Below, piece by piece: positions 43,087-51,958 of a DNA stretch of 64,000 bases; position 1 is the first letter of the stretch, and every line of letters begins with the position of its first letter. Origin of the DNA: Hyphomicrobiales bacterium (GTDB taxonomy: Bacteria; Pseudomonadota; Alphaproteobacteria; Rhizobiales; Rhizobiaceae). The stretch covers positions 1 through 64,000 of the forward strand of contig UBMU01000019.1 in NCBI GenBank assembly GCA_900466605.1, given 5' to 3'. Position numbers and translations under genes: made by a program. The notes under the pieces are model-generated. The model did no database searches, was not told the DNA's origin, and was given only the letters and a program-made list of their open reading frames with translations.

Positions 43087-45006
43087 TCACAATTTCGGGC
43101 TCAGGGGCACAATGGCAGCAAAGCGTTGCCAATCCTTCATCGCCCGTGGCGTCCATGCGGCTTCGGCAATCGCCGGCAGACGCGGGAAAACAAGTCGGTT
43201 GAAGTAACCGCGCGACAGGAAGTGTTCCGACCAGATGCAGGCCTGAACACCCTTCATCCTGTCTTTCAATTCCTCCGGGAAGTCACCTTCCGCCTCGTAA
43301 GCATAGGTATGGGCCGGGGGCACCGTTCCGGCCCAGCTTGCGCCGGGCTCCCGAAACGCCTCCGCCTGTACCATGTCGAGATAGTAGGCCTGACCGGGGG
43401 TCATGACGACCTCGTAGCCTTCCTTGGCCAGATCGATGCCGACCTGCGGGTTCTCCCAGGCCATCAGCAACGTGTCCTTGGCGGCAACGCCGCCGCCGTG
43501 AGCCACCTCGTTCCAGCCGGCGAGTTTGCGCCCGCGCACCGTCAGCATGTCCTTCACACGCTTCAGGAAATACGACTGGAGCGCAAACGTGCCAGAAATA
43601 TTCTCCCTCTCCATCAATGCCTTGGCCAGCGGAGAGGCAAGCCACGAGCCGTTTGCCACCTCGTCACCGCCGATGTGGAGGTAGGAGGAGGGGAATAGCT
43701 CGACCATCTCGTCGAGTACTTTCTCGAGGAATTCGTAGGTTAGCGGCACTGCGGGATTGAGAGCATTGTTCGGATATCCCTGCACGGAATGGTAGCTGTC
43801 TGGTGCCTCCTGGCCGTCTGTCAGATCCGGCAACGCCGTCAATGTCGCCGTGCTATGTCCCGGAATGTCGATCTCGGGAATGATCTCCACATTCAATTCC
43901 GCGGCATGGGCAACGACGTCGCGCACATCTTTCTGGGAATAGAAGCCACCAACAGGTTCAGCGCTATTGCCAAGCTGCGGCAGGAGCAACTCATCGGGAC
44001 CGCGCAGGACGCCCGTTGTCGTTAGTTCGGGATAAGCCTTAATTTCCAGACGCCATGCCTCGTCGTCGGTCAGATGCCAATGGAAGATATTGAGCTTAAG
44101 CCAGGCAAGGATGTCGATCAGCCGCTTGATATCGGCTGTCGGGTAAAACTGACGCGAAACGTCGAGGTGGCAGCCGCGCCAAGCATATCTCGGCCTGTCC
44201 GAGATCGAACCGGAGATCGGAAAGCGGAACGTCTGTGGATGGCTGCGGGCACCATGCAGCAGCTGCGCAAGCGACGTCAATCCATATTGACGTCCGGCAG
44301 CATCGGCAAACGACAAGGTGATCTGCGTGGCCGAGAAGCCAAGCTTGTACCCTTCCGGGGCTATCGCTGTATCGATCAAAAACTGCACTGCCTTACCTTG
44401 CGGCGACGCAACGAGATTGAACGGGGCGTGATCGCTCTCGAAAAGCCGACGGCAAAGTGAAAGCGCCGTCGAGATCGCACGAACGTCGTCTTCCGACGAT
44501 CCTTCCGCAGGATAGAGAACGACGGGAAAATCATCACCCGCCTTGGCGTCGATCTCTGCTGGCCAAGGTTGCAGGGAGAAGGGAAGTGAGAGCTTTCCTT
44601 CCGGCAAAAGTACCGGCGGCGGTTCATTGACGCGACCTTCGAGAAGCAGATCGGAAACGGCAATCGTTAAATGCTTCCCATCTGCCAGCGTGACATAGGC
44701 CGACTTGGCGCCATCCGTACAGTGGCGCGCGGGCCGGTGAAGACCGCTGACGGTGAAGCTCCAGCTCTTGCCGGGCTCCAGCGAAAATCCTGCCGGCGGA
44801 GCAAACTCATGGAAATTGGCGTTGCGGCGGAGAAAAGTGGCATTCTCGCAGGCCTTCGCATCGATCACGCGCGTCAGTGACGTGTAGACCAGTGTGAAGC
44901 CTGAAAGCGCTACGTCGGAGAGATTGAAAAGGGAAAAGGTAAAGCGGCCATTCGGGCCGCCATCTGGCTGCCACGAACTCTCCAGGCGATAGTGCGCCAA
45001 AGTCAT
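43087..45006 (-). CDS. Beta-N-acetylhexosaminidase, GH20
   Basis: A 639-residue GH20 hexosaminidase removing terminal beta-GlcNAc/GalNAc by substrate-assisted catalysis. The Asp448-Glu449 pair lies in LHIGGDEV; RPRYAWRGCHLDVSRQFYP (271-289) and FHWHLTDDEAWRLE (308-321) form the active-site face. The N-terminal ~120 residues resemble the beta-sandwich seen before catalytic domains in chitobiases. No signal peptide is present, so imported, not external, substrates are cut. It sits between an SDR and an M81 peptidase in an RpiR-linked operon. ATG 45006 is preferred over 45093. Confidence 0.92.
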   Translation of the reverse strand: MTLAHYRLESSWQPDGGPNGRFTFSLFNLSDVALSGFTLVYTSLTRVIDAKACENATFLRRNANFHEFAPPAGFSLEPGKSWSFTVSGLHRPARHCTDGAKSAYVTLADGKHLTIAVSDLLLEGRVNEPPPVLLPEGKLSLPFSLQPWPAEIDAKAGDDFPVVLYPAEGSSEDDVRAISTALSLCRRLFESDHAPFNLVASPQGKAVQFLIDTAIAPEGYKLGFSATQITLSFADAAGRQYGLTSLAQLLHGARSHPQTFRFPISGSISDRPRYAWRGCHLDVSRQFYPTADIKRLIDILAWLKLNIFHWHLTDDEAWRLEIKAYPELTTTGVLRGPDELLLPQLGNSAEPVGGFYSQKDVRDVVAHAAELNVEIIPEIDIPGHSTATLTALPDLTDGQEAPDSYHSVQGYPNNALNPAVPLTYEFLEKVLDEMVELFPSSYLHIGGDEVANGSWLASPLAKALMERENISGTFALQSYFLKRVKDMLTVRGRKLAGWNEVAHGGGVAAKDTLLMAWENPQVGIDLAKEGYEVVMTPGQAYYLDMVQAEAFREPGASWAGTVPPAHTYAYEAEGDFPEELKDRMKGVQACIWSEHFLSRGYFNRLVFPRLPAIAEAAWTPRAMKDWQRFAAIVPLSPKL

Positions 45007-45031
45007 GTCTGTTCCTCTCTTACTATACCTT

Positions 45032-45808
45032 TTAATAGTGCTCGGACTGGGAGAACGTGCGGGCAAGCTCCGCCTGACCAGCGGTAAGACCACAATCCAC
45101 GGGGAGGCAGACGCCGGTGATCGCGGCAGCTTGCGGTCCCGCTAGAAACGCCACGGCGTTGGCGACGTCCTTGGGGTCGACGACCCGCTGAAGTGGATAC
45201 CAGCGACGAGCTTCTTCGAAAACGTTGGGGTTGGAGGCGGCGCGCGCCTCCCATGCCTGCGTGCGTACCGTACCGGGCGCAACGGCATTCGAACGGATGC
45301 CCAGCTTGCCATATTCCACAGCAACAAGTTTGGTGAGGTGCAACAACCCCGCTTTCGCAGCACTGTAAGCGGGGTGGCCAAAAACGTTCATTCCGTTGAC
45401 GGATGCAATATTGACGACCGAACCCTTAGACGCCTCAAGCAAGCCCTCCACAGCGCGAAAACACAGGAAAGCGGCCTCGAGATTGAGAGCGTTGTCCATG
45501 CGCCAGATCTCAGCTGTCGTATCATGCAGGCTGACAGCGCGCGCCGCCCCAGCATTGTTTACGAGCGTTCGAACTGAACCGAACGAAGCGGCTCGTTTTG
45601 CCATTTCCGCTACGCTTGCTTCGCTGGTGACATCGCAGCCGTGCGCGACGAAACGCGCGACCGGGCCGAGAGCGCGTGCGGCCTTTTCGGCAGCAGCAAC
45701 GTCGATGTCGACCAGCAATATCACGTCGTGATCGTCTGCGAGCCGCTCGGCAATGGCGCGGCCTATATCGCCCGCGGCACCGGTTACGATCGCTACCGTC
45801 TGTGTCAT
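45032..45808 (-). CDS. SDR-family oxidoreductase
   Basis: A 258-residue classical short-chain dehydrogenase. The cofactor motif TGAAGDIG is at 9-16, and D35 (LLVDIDV) favours NAD(H). NNAG is at 84-87 and the catalytic S136-Y148-K152 are in place (NIASVNGM, PAYSAAKAG). The substrate is not known; context suggests a sugar or amino-sugar alcohol. It lies between rpiR and the GH20 gene with gaps of about 25 bases. Confidence 0.86.
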   Translation of the reverse strand: MTQTVAIVTGAAGDIGRAIAERLADDHDVILLVDIDVAAAEKAARALGPVARFVAHGCDVTSEASVAEMAKRAASFGSVRTLVNNAGAARAVSLHDTTAEIWRMDNALNLEAAFLCFRAVEGLLEASKGSVVNIASVNGMNVFGHPAYSAAKAGLLHLTKLVAVEYGKLGIRSNAVAPGTVRTQAWEARAASNPNVFEEARRWYPLQRVVDPKDVANAVAFLAGPQAAAITGVCLPVDCGLTAGQAELARTFSQSEHY

Positions 45809-45835
45809 TCTGCGTCCTTTTTTGGCATGGAGTTG

Positions 45836-46699
45836 TCAGTCCCCGAGCAGTTGTCGGTCATCGCCATCTCGGTGGGCAACGAGCTGTTGCTTGATCCGGC
45901 GCAGCGCCACAGCAGCCTTTGGCTGGATCGCGTAGGCGACGAGGCTGGCGAGAATATCGACCACCGCCAAATAGGCGATGCGGGTCGAGGTGGGGCGGAA
46001 GATATTGTTTCCTTCCTGCAGATCGATTGGCACGACAATTTCTGCAACTTGTGCAACCGGGCTATTGCTCTGAGTGAGCGCGATGGTCGTCACCCCGGAT
46101 TCACGTGCAAGCGCAAAAGCGCGTACAAGTTCGGCGTTCCGCCCGGTGAAGGACGAGCCTATCAACACGTCAGTCGGCTTTGCAGCAGCAGCCATCATCA
46201 ATTGCATGCCATGATCGGAGCTTGCCGTCACATGTAGGCCGAAGCGAAACAGCCGGTTCTGCAATTCACTGGCGATCATAGAGGAGTTGCCCCCGGAGCC
46301 GAAAGCATAGACCATCTCTGCGCGCGAAAGTCGCTCAGCCGCCAGCTCGATCGCCGCAAGGTCGAGCGAACGATGAAGCAGGAAAAGCGCGTTCTGCGCC
46401 TTAGTGATGATGTCCTGCGCGACATCTACCGGGTTAGTGCTCTTGGGCTCCGGCTTCAGGTATCGCATACCGACATAGGCCGTCCTTGCGAGCTGGACTT
46501 TGAAGTCGGAAAAGCTCTCGCAACCTAACCGACGGCAGAAACGTGTAACGGTCGGCGGAGACACGTCGGCCTTTTCAGCAAGCTCGATGATCGAGGCGTT
46601 TACCGCAAACTCAAAGTCATTGAGGAGGATGTCCGCGATACGGGTTTCCGAGGGCGAAAGCCGGGCTTTCTCTTCCTGCAATGTAGAGAAAATATCCAT
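45836..46699 (-). CDS. MurR/RpiR-family transcriptional regulator
   Basis: A 287-residue regulator with an N-terminal HTH_6 domain (SIIELAEKADVSPPTVTRFCRRLGCESFSDFKVQL, helix-turn-helix about 37-61). The C-terminal SIS sugar-phosphate-binding domain begins near residue 130 (VYAFGSGGNSSMIASELQNRL). RpiR proteins sense phosphorylated sugars or amino sugars and bind inverted GAAA/TTTC sites. Such sites occur in both nearby control regions (47195 and 56225). It is second in the ridA-led operon, so it probably autoregulates. Confidence 0.87.
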   Translation of the reverse strand: MDIFSTLQEEKARLSPSETRIADILLNDFEFAVNASIIELAEKADVSPPTVTRFCRRLGCESFSDFKVQLARTAYVGMRYLKPEPKSTNPVDVAQDIITKAQNALFLLHRSLDLAAIELAAERLSRAEMVYAFGSGGNSSMIASELQNRLFRFGLHVTASSDHGMQLMMAAAAKPTDVLIGSSFTGRNAELVRAFALARESGVTTIALTQSNSPVAQVAEIVVPIDLQEGNNIFRPTSTRIAYLAVVDILASLVAYAIQPKAAVALRRIKQQLVAHRDGDDRQLLGD

Positions 46700-46720
46700 C
46701 GCCTGCCCCGTCGCCCGTGC

Positions 46721-47110
46721 TTACTGACCCTTCGGCTTATATGCCACGCAGTCAATTTCGACCTTGCAGTCGACCATCATCGACGATTGAACACAGGCGC
46801 GCGCGGGCGGGTGCTCACCAAAATACTGCTGGTAGATGCTGTTGAACGTCCAGAAGTCACGCGGATCATCGAGCCATACGCCACAGCGCACGACATGCTC
46901 CACGCCGTAGCCTGCCTCTTCGAGAATCGCCAGCACATTCCCGATCGTCTTGTGCGTCTGAGATACAATATTTCCGTCGATGATCTCACCGTTTTCCATG
47001 GCAACCTGACCGGAAACATAGAGCCAACCGTCGGCTTCCACGGCGCGTGCAAAGGGCAAATGCTTGCCGCCGGCACCCGTTTGAACCGCACCATAACGCT
47101 TGATGGACAT
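46721..47110 (-). CDS. ridA: RidA-family enamine/imine deaminase
   Basis: A 129-residue RidA/YjgF-family protein. Family members hydrolyse reactive 2-aminoacrylate and related imines made by PLP enzymes. The catalytic arginine is present (R104 in PPARACVQ), and YVSGQVAMENGEIIDG and QTHKTIGNVLAILEEAG match the family. It leads the minus-strand operon and diverges from a unit encoding a D-serine dehydratase-like PLP enzyme, whose product would be 2-aminoacrylate. ATG 47110 is the start; upstream frame runs into the promoter. Related subfamilies act in other pathways, so the substrate is tentative. Confidence 0.82.
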   Translation of the reverse strand: MSIKRYGAVQTGAGGKHLPFARAVEADGWLYVSGQVAMENGEIIDGNIVSQTHKTIGNVLAILEEAGYGVEHVVRCGVWLDDPRDFWTFNSIYQQYFGEHPPARACVQSSMMVDCKVEIDCVAYKPKGQ

Positions 47111-47127
47111 CGACCAATCCTTGCAAA

Positions 47128-47147
47128 TTATTTTCGTAGCAAGTTGA
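47128..47147 (-). promoter_or_regulatory. Promoter-proximal motif shared with 56162-56179
   Basis: TTATTTTCGT (47128-47137) followed after two bases by CAAGTTGA (47140-47147). The same two words occur directly joined at 56162-56179, in the same orientation and distance relative to the minus-strand start. This points to a common promoter or operator. Confidence 0.5.
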
Positions 47148-47194
47148 CAAGTGACCATATAAAGCTGATTTTGACCAGTGAAAAACGGCATTCA

Positions 47195-47208
47195 TGAAAA
47201 GAATTTCA
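47195..47208. promoter_or_regulatory. TGAAA-N4-TTTCA RpiR-type operator candidate
   Basis: TGAAA (47195-47199) and TTTCA (47204-47208) form a perfect inverted repeat just before the ribosome-binding site of the rightward unit. This is the general form of RpiR-family sites, and an rpiR gene lies 0.5 kb away. Confidence 0.5.
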
Positions 47209-47222
47209 ATGAGAGGGAGATA

Positions 47223-47708
47223 ATGCGCGATCCTTTCAAGAATCCATTTCCTACATCCGACGTTGCACGGCACTCCATTTGGGAGATGCTGGTTCCTCGG
47301 GACATCGATGCGTTCCTGGCGGCCGACTGGTCGATGGTCGAGAATGATTTCATCGAGGACGGCTTTATCGGCATCGATGGGCGCAAGGAGGTAAATCCGG
47401 ACAACTGGCGCCTGGCGTTTCCGACGCTGTCGGCCTATCGTGAGGAGTGGTTGCGACAGGCGAAGGACTTTGCGACGCAGTCATTTTCGGAGGATACCCG
47501 AACTGCGATCTTCACCACCACAACCCTCGAGGATATCGAGATTGAAGGCGGCATGGCGTTGGTGCGTAAGAAGTTCGACGGCGGGCTCACCAAGGCCGAC
47601 GGCACGCGTGACGTGATGCAGTGGCAAACGCTTTATTATTGCCGTTTGCACGATGGCCGCTGGAAGATATCCGGCTTTACCGGCTATTTGCCGAATCCGA
47701 TGGGCTGA
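47223..47708 (+). CDS. NTF2-like hypothetical protein
   Basis: A 161-residue cytoplasmic protein of unknown function. The pattern (MLVPRDIDAFLAADWSMVENDFIEDGFIGIDG, then a helix, then MQWQTLYYCRLHDGRWKISGFTGYLP) looks like an NTF2/SnoaL-type cone fold in which the last strands line a ligand pocket. ATG 47223 has GAGAGGGAG just upstream. It is first in a three-gene unit with an M81 peptidase and a PLP enzyme, 23 bases ahead of the peptidase start. A small-molecule binding or isomerase role is only a guess. Confidence 0.6.
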   Translation: MRDPFKNPFPTSDVARHSIWEMLVPRDIDAFLAADWSMVENDFIEDGFIGIDGRKEVNPDNWRLAFPTLSAYREEWLRQAKDFATQSFSEDTRTAIFTTTTLEDIEIEGGMALVRKKFDGGLTKADGTRDVMQWQTLYYCRLHDGRWKISGFTGYLPNPMG

Positions 47709-47730
47709 TCAACACAAAGGCCGAAACCCC

Positions 47731-49191
47731 TTGCGCATTTTCACGGCGGCGCTCGCGACCGAGACCAACACCTTTTCCCCCATTTGCGTCGATCGGCGCG
47801 CGTTTGAGGCGTCTCTCTACGCGCCGCCTGGCCAGCATCCGGAAACCCCCACACTCTGCTCGGCGCCCATAACGGTTGGGCGTCGCGTCTGTGCACAAAA
47901 GGGCTGGGAGCTTATCGAGGGCACGGCCGCTTGGGCCGATCCGGCCGGGCTCGTGAACCGTTCAACCTATGAGGGACTACGCGACGAGGTGCTGGATCAG
48001 CTTAGGGCTGCGATGCCACTCGACGCCGTTGTCCTTGGTCTGCATGGCGCCATGGTTGCCGCGGGCTACGAGGATACAGAAGGCGACATATTGGCCCGTG
48101 TCCGCGAGATTGTCGGCCCTGACATCCTCGTCTGCGCCGAACTTGATCCGCACAGCCATCTTACTGCGAAGCGGCTCGCGGCCAGCGACTTCTTTGTCTA
48201 CTTCAAAGAGTTTCCACATACGGACTTTGTCGATCGAGCTGAGGACCTTTGGCGAATTGCCGTTGAGACCCTTGAGGGCCGGCTGAACCCGGTCATGTCC
48301 GTCTTCGACTGCCGGATGATCGACGTCTACCCCACTTCCCGCGATCCGATGCGTTCCTTTGTCGACAGGATCATGCGTCTGGAGAAGGAAGACGCCGATA
48401 TCCTGTCGATCTCGGTCATCCATGGGTTCATGGCGGGAGACGTACCAGAAATGGGTACCAAGATGCTTGTGGTCACCAACGACAAGCCGGAGAGGGGCGA
48501 GGCTCTGGCGCGCGAACTCGGCCTGGAGCTGTTTTCCAAACGCGGCACGTTCATCATGCCGCAGATAGACGAAACCGCAGCCGTGACGCAGGCTGCGGCC
48601 GCGACCTCTTGGCCCGTCGTCATCGCCGACGTATGGGACAATCCCGGTGGCGGCACCGCAGGCGACGCCACCGTACTTCTGCAGGAGCTTCGAAACCGGA
48701 GCGTAACTGGCGCCGCGATCGGCACCATCTGGGACCCGATGGCGGTGCAGATTTGCATGGCGGCGGGCGAGGGCGCCCAGATTCCATTGCGCTTCGGCGC
48801 GAAGTCTGCACCGGGCACCGGCAACCCTGTGGATGGCGTCGTCAAGGTGGTAAAGCTTGTTACGAACGCCGAGATGCAGTTCGGCGAGAGTTTTGCGCCC
48901 TTCGGGGATGCAGTACACATCACACTCGACGGTATCGACATCATTCTGAACTCCACACGCGCCCAGAGTTTTGATCCCAGTCTTTTCTCCGTTATGGGGA
49001 TCGACCCGATGTCTAAGAAGATCCTGGTCATCAAATCGACCAATCATTTCTACGCGTCGTTCTCGAAAATTGCCGCGGAGATCATTTACTGCTCGGCCGG
49101 AACGCCGTATCCCAACAATCCAGCCAAGACACACTACCGTCGAGCGCCGAAGAACATTTGGCCGATGGTCGCCGACCCCCACGGTCGCTAA
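47731..49191 (+). CDS. M81-family metallopeptidase (MlrC-like), copy 2
   Basis: A 486-residue M81 peptidase, clearly diverged from copy 1 at 41642. The start is a TTG at 47731, which gives the family opening (LRIFTAALATETNTFSP read with initiator Met); the ATG at 47653 lies within the preceding gene. VVLGLHGAMVAAGYEDTEGD, CAELDPHSHLT with predicted metal ligands, and VWDNPGGGTAGDATVLLQELRNR match family M81. The next gene, a D-amino-acid PLP enzyme, begins 17 bases after it. Substrate unknown; pairing suggests a D-amino-acid-containing compound. Confidence 0.82.
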   Translation: MRIFTAALATETNTFSPICVDRRAFEASLYAPPGQHPETPTLCSAPITVGRRVCAQKGWELIEGTAAWADPAGLVNRSTYEGLRDEVLDQLRAAMPLDAVVLGLHGAMVAAGYEDTEGDILARVREIVGPDILVCAELDPHSHLTAKRLAASDFFVYFKEFPHTDFVDRAEDLWRIAVETLEGRLNPVMSVFDCRMIDVYPTSRDPMRSFVDRIMRLEKEDADILSISVIHGFMAGDVPEMGTKMLVVTNDKPERGEALARELGLELFSKRGTFIMPQIDETAAVTQAAAATSWPVVIADVWDNPGGGTAGDATVLLQELRNRSVTGAAIGTIWDPMAVQICMAAGEGAQIPLRFGAKSAPGTGNPVDGVVKVVKLVTNAEMQFGESFAPFGDAVHITLDGIDIILNSTRAQSFDPSLFSVMGIDPMSKKILVIKSTNHFYASFSKIAAEIIYCSAGTPYPNNPAKTHYRRAPKNIWPMVADPHGR

Positions 49192-49207
49192 CGCGGAGCA
49201 GCGTCAC

Positions 49208-50308
49208 ATGCAGGAAAGTCCCTTCGCCGTCGTCGCCAAGCCAGGCGATAGGGTTGCTGATCTATCGACGCCGCGGCCGATCATCGACGAGGATCGGATG
49301 GAGCGAAATATCGCGCGAACGCAGGCTTATATGGATCAGCATAGCCTGAACTTCCGGCCGCACATCAAAACCCATAAGATCCCCGCGCTTGCCGCCGCGC
49401 AAATCGCAGCTGGCGCGAAGGGTATAAACTGCCAGAAGATCAGCGAGGCTGAGGTTTTCGCTGCGGCTGGTTTTGAAGACATCCTAATCACCTTCAACAT
49501 CATCGGCGCACAAAAGCTTGAACGCCTTGGCGCGCTCAACGACCAGATCTCCGATCTAAAGGTGGTTGCCGATAGCATCACGACGGTAGACGGCTTGTCA
49601 TCCTACTTCGCATCCACCAAGCCACTGACTGTTCTCGTTGAGTGCGACACCGGCGGCGGGCGCTGTGGCGTACAGACGGCAGAAGAAGCACGAACCCTGG
49701 CAAGGCGCATCAATGACCTTCCAGGTCTTACGTTCGGGGGCCTCCTCAATTACCCGAAACCCAGCTCCGCGGAAGCCGTGCAAGCCTTCTTCAGCAAGGC
49801 ACTTTCACTCCTGCAAACCGATGGGATCATTTGCCCGATCGTCAGCAACGGCGGCACACCAAGTCTCTTTGAAGCGCATCTTGTTAGCGCCGCGACCGAG
49901 CATCGCGCAGGCACCTATATCTATAACGATCGTTCCATGGTTCGCACCGGCCATTGCAGCGAGGACGACTGTGCAATGCATGTGTTGGCAACAGTGGTGT
50001 CCCGGCCGACCGTCGACCGCGCCGTCATAGACGCTGGATCGAAGGCGCTGACCTCCGACCTGCTTGGTTTTTCGGATTTTGGAAAAGTTGTCGGCTATCC
50101 AGAGGCAGTAATTGCCGGATTGTCCGAGGAGCACGGCGTCATCGACCTCTCGAAATGTGGCGACCGGCGTCCGTTGATCGGCGAGAAGGTCCGGATTATT
50201 CCCAACCACACTTGTGTTGTCTCCAATCTGTTCGACACGATGGTTTTCCATCGTGAGGGGGTGGTGACGCGCGTCGAAAGTGTCGCCGCACGCGGCCTTG
50301 TCTGGTAA
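49208..50308 (+). CDS. D-threonine aldolase / D-serine dehydratase-like PLP enzyme
   Basis: A 366-residue fold-type III PLP enzyme with an alanine racemase-like barrel. The PLP lysine is K54 in RPHIKTHKIPA, and VECDTGGGRCGVQ (about 142-154) and SNGGTPS bind the phosphate. Near the C-terminus PNHTCVVSN supplies a His334-x-Cys336 pair; in eukaryotic-type D-serine dehydratases a His/Cys pair holds zinc, while characterised D-threonine aldolase uses His/Asp. I therefore lean to dehydratase, with RidA nearby to remove 2-aminoacrylate, but the two activities are hard to separate by eye. ATG 49208 starts the protein. Confidence 0.78.
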   Translation: MQESPFAVVAKPGDRVADLSTPRPIIDEDRMERNIARTQAYMDQHSLNFRPHIKTHKIPALAAAQIAAGAKGINCQKISEAEVFAAAGFEDILITFNIIGAQKLERLGALNDQISDLKVVADSITTVDGLSSYFASTKPLTVLVECDTGGGRCGVQTAEEARTLARRINDLPGLTFGGLLNYPKPSSAEAVQAFFSKALSLLQTDGIICPIVSNGGTPSLFEAHLVSAATEHRAGTYIYNDRSMVRTGHCSEDDCAMHVLATVVSRPTVDRAVIDAGSKALTSDLLGFSDFGKVVGYPEAVIAGLSEEHGVIDLSKCGDRRPLIGEKVRIIPNHTCVVSNLFDTMVFHREGVVTRVESVAARGLVW

Positions 50309-50413
50309 CCGCTCAAGCTGCCCGTACTTTCCTATTGTGTATGCCCCTTGACCTTACGCGATTGAAAAGCATCTTCTTTTACGCGTGCATTGGGCCCGCG
50401 GGAGGTCAAGTCG

Positions 50414-50710
50414 ATGAGAGTCACGGTTCTAGTAGGAATAGCGGCAAGTCTGTTGGCGATTTCAGCGGCCGAGCCGCCTGCACAGTGGCAGAACCTTCAC
50501 GGCGTCCGAATGGATTCCGATCGCGTCCTTTTGGCTCGGTTTGACAGGGCCTACCGCTATTGTGAACCGGAGGCTGTGTACCGGGGCTCGCCTTACCCTG
50601 CAAACGCTTGGCATGTCACAGCGCTAAGAAGCTGCATGTACCGGTTAGGCATCGTGGATCGGGGCGCCTATGCCTACCCAGCCAATAGGCTCTTCTATCC
50701 TCTTTATTGA
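50414..50710 (+). CDS. Small probably periplasmic hypothetical protein
   Basis: A 98-residue protein with a short signal peptide (MRVTVLVGIAASLLAISAAE) and a compact mature part with two cysteines (YRYCEPEAVYRG and LRSCMYRLGIVDRGAYAYP). ATG 50414 has GGAGGTCAAG upstream, a good ribosome-binding site. It is a single gene, convergent with the importer ATPase ending at 50739. No family recognised. Confidence 0.5.
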   Translation: MRVTVLVGIAASLLAISAAEPPAQWQNLHGVRMDSDRVLLARFDRAYRYCEPEAVYRGSPYPANAWHVTALRSCMYRLGIVDRGAYAYPANRLFYPLY

Positions 50711-50738
50711 GGCAGCGACGAGGCGCGGCCAAGCATCA

Positions 50739-51872
50739 TCATGCAGCCGTCGGATTGAGCAGATTCATATCGATCTCCGTTAGCTCCACCCGGCGCTCGA
50801 ACGAGATTCCAGCCTCATCGAACAGATGGCAGTCGGCAACCTCGATCCCGGCCGCCAGCGGCTGCTCAGGGCGAACCGCAGCGCTGCCTGGCAGGGTGGC
50901 GCAGAAATTCTCGCCTTCTCCATCGAGAGAGGCGTAAGCCACGGTCTGCGCACCAAGGCGCTCAATGACAGTCGGAGTCACCGTAAACGCGATATCGCCC
51001 GAACCGATCTTGATATGCTCTGGGCGAACGCCGAGCGTCAGGGGCTTGCCAACGGCAACGTGATGCGGAGTGACCGGGATGACGACCCGCTGTCCCTTGT
51101 AGTCAACTTCAACCCCGGCATCGCTCACACCGGTACATGTCACAGGCAGGAAGTTCATCTTCGGATTGCCAATGAAGCTCGCCACAAAAATATTTGCGGG
51201 CTTGTGATAGAGCTCGAGCGGTGCACCCGTCTGGGCAATCTCGCCAGCGTTCAGCACGACGATACGATCTGCCATCGTCATCGCCTCGATCTGGTCGTGG
51301 GTGACGTATATCATTGTCGCCTTCAACTGGCGGTGCAGTTTCGCGAGCTCGATGCGCATGTCTGCGCGCAACGCCGCATCAAGGTTGGAAAGTGGCTCAT
51401 CAAACAGGAAGATTTTCGGCTCGCGCACGATTGCGCGGCCGATTGCCACGCGCTGACGCTGACCGCCTGATAGCATGCCAGGCTTCTGCTGTAGTCGCTG
51501 TTCCAGGTGTAGGATTCGCGCGGCATGCTCGACTTTGGCTTTCAGTTTTTGCTCTTCCATCTTTTCCACGCGGAGCGGAAAAGCGATGTTCTCGAAAACA
51601 GACATGTGCGGGTAGAGCGCATAGGATTGAAATACCATCGCAATGCCGCGCTTTACCGGCGGTAGATCGTTCACCCGCAGACCATCAATGACGATGTCTC
51701 CTGCTGTCGTGGCATCGAGACCGGCAATCATACGCAGCAACGTCGACTTGCCACAGCCCGATGGACCGACGAAGACCACGAACTCGCCGTTCTTCACCTC
51801 AAGCTGAACGCTCTTGAGAACCTCGAAGTCGCCATAGAACTTCTGAACTTTGTTGAGAAGGAGCTGTCCCAA
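50739..51872 (-). CDS. ugpC: Sugar ABC transporter ATP-binding protein (UgpC/MsmK type)
   Basis: A 377-residue CUT1 ATPase. Walker A is GPSGCGKST (36-44), the signature LSGGQ is at 134-138, and Walker B is FLFDEP. The C-terminal TOBE region includes LTLGVRPEHIKIG. It is the last gene of the Gfo/Idh-led operon and lies behind a terminator-like hairpin, so its level may be reduced relative to the binding protein. Symbol gives the family, not the ligand. Confidence 0.86.
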   Translation of the reverse strand: MGQLLLNKVQKFYGDFEVLKSVQLEVKNGEFVVFVGPSGCGKSTLLRMIAGLDATTAGDIVIDGLRVNDLPPVKRGIAMVFQSYALYPHMSVFENIAFPLRVEKMEEQKLKAKVEHAARILHLEQRLQQKPGMLSGGQRQRVAIGRAIVREPKIFLFDEPLSNLDAALRADMRIELAKLHRQLKATMIYVTHDQIEAMTMADRIVVLNAGEIAQTGAPLELYHKPANIFVASFIGNPKMNFLPVTCTGVSDAGVEVDYKGQRVVIPVTPHHVAVGKPLTLGVRPEHIKIGSGDIAFTVTPTVIERLGAQTVAYASLDGEGENFCATLPGSAAVRPEQPLAAGIEVADCHLFDEAGISFERRVELTEIDMNLLNPTAA

Positions 51873-51920
51873 AACCTGTCTCCGGTGGCCGCCCCAGCGG
51901 CATGCATACTGTAAAAAGGG

Positions 51921-51949
51921 GGGATCGCGGTTGTTGCGACCGCGATCCC
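51921..51949 (-). terminator. Intra-operon terminator-like hairpin after binding-protein gene
   Basis: GGGATCGCGG (51921-51930) pairs exactly with CCGCGATCCC (51940-51949) around a 9-base loop, 9 bases past the binding-protein stop. On the coding (minus) strand the stem is followed by CCC and TTTTT, so partial rho-independent termination before the ATPase gene is likely. Confidence 0.75.
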
Positions 51950-51958
51950 GACAAAGGC

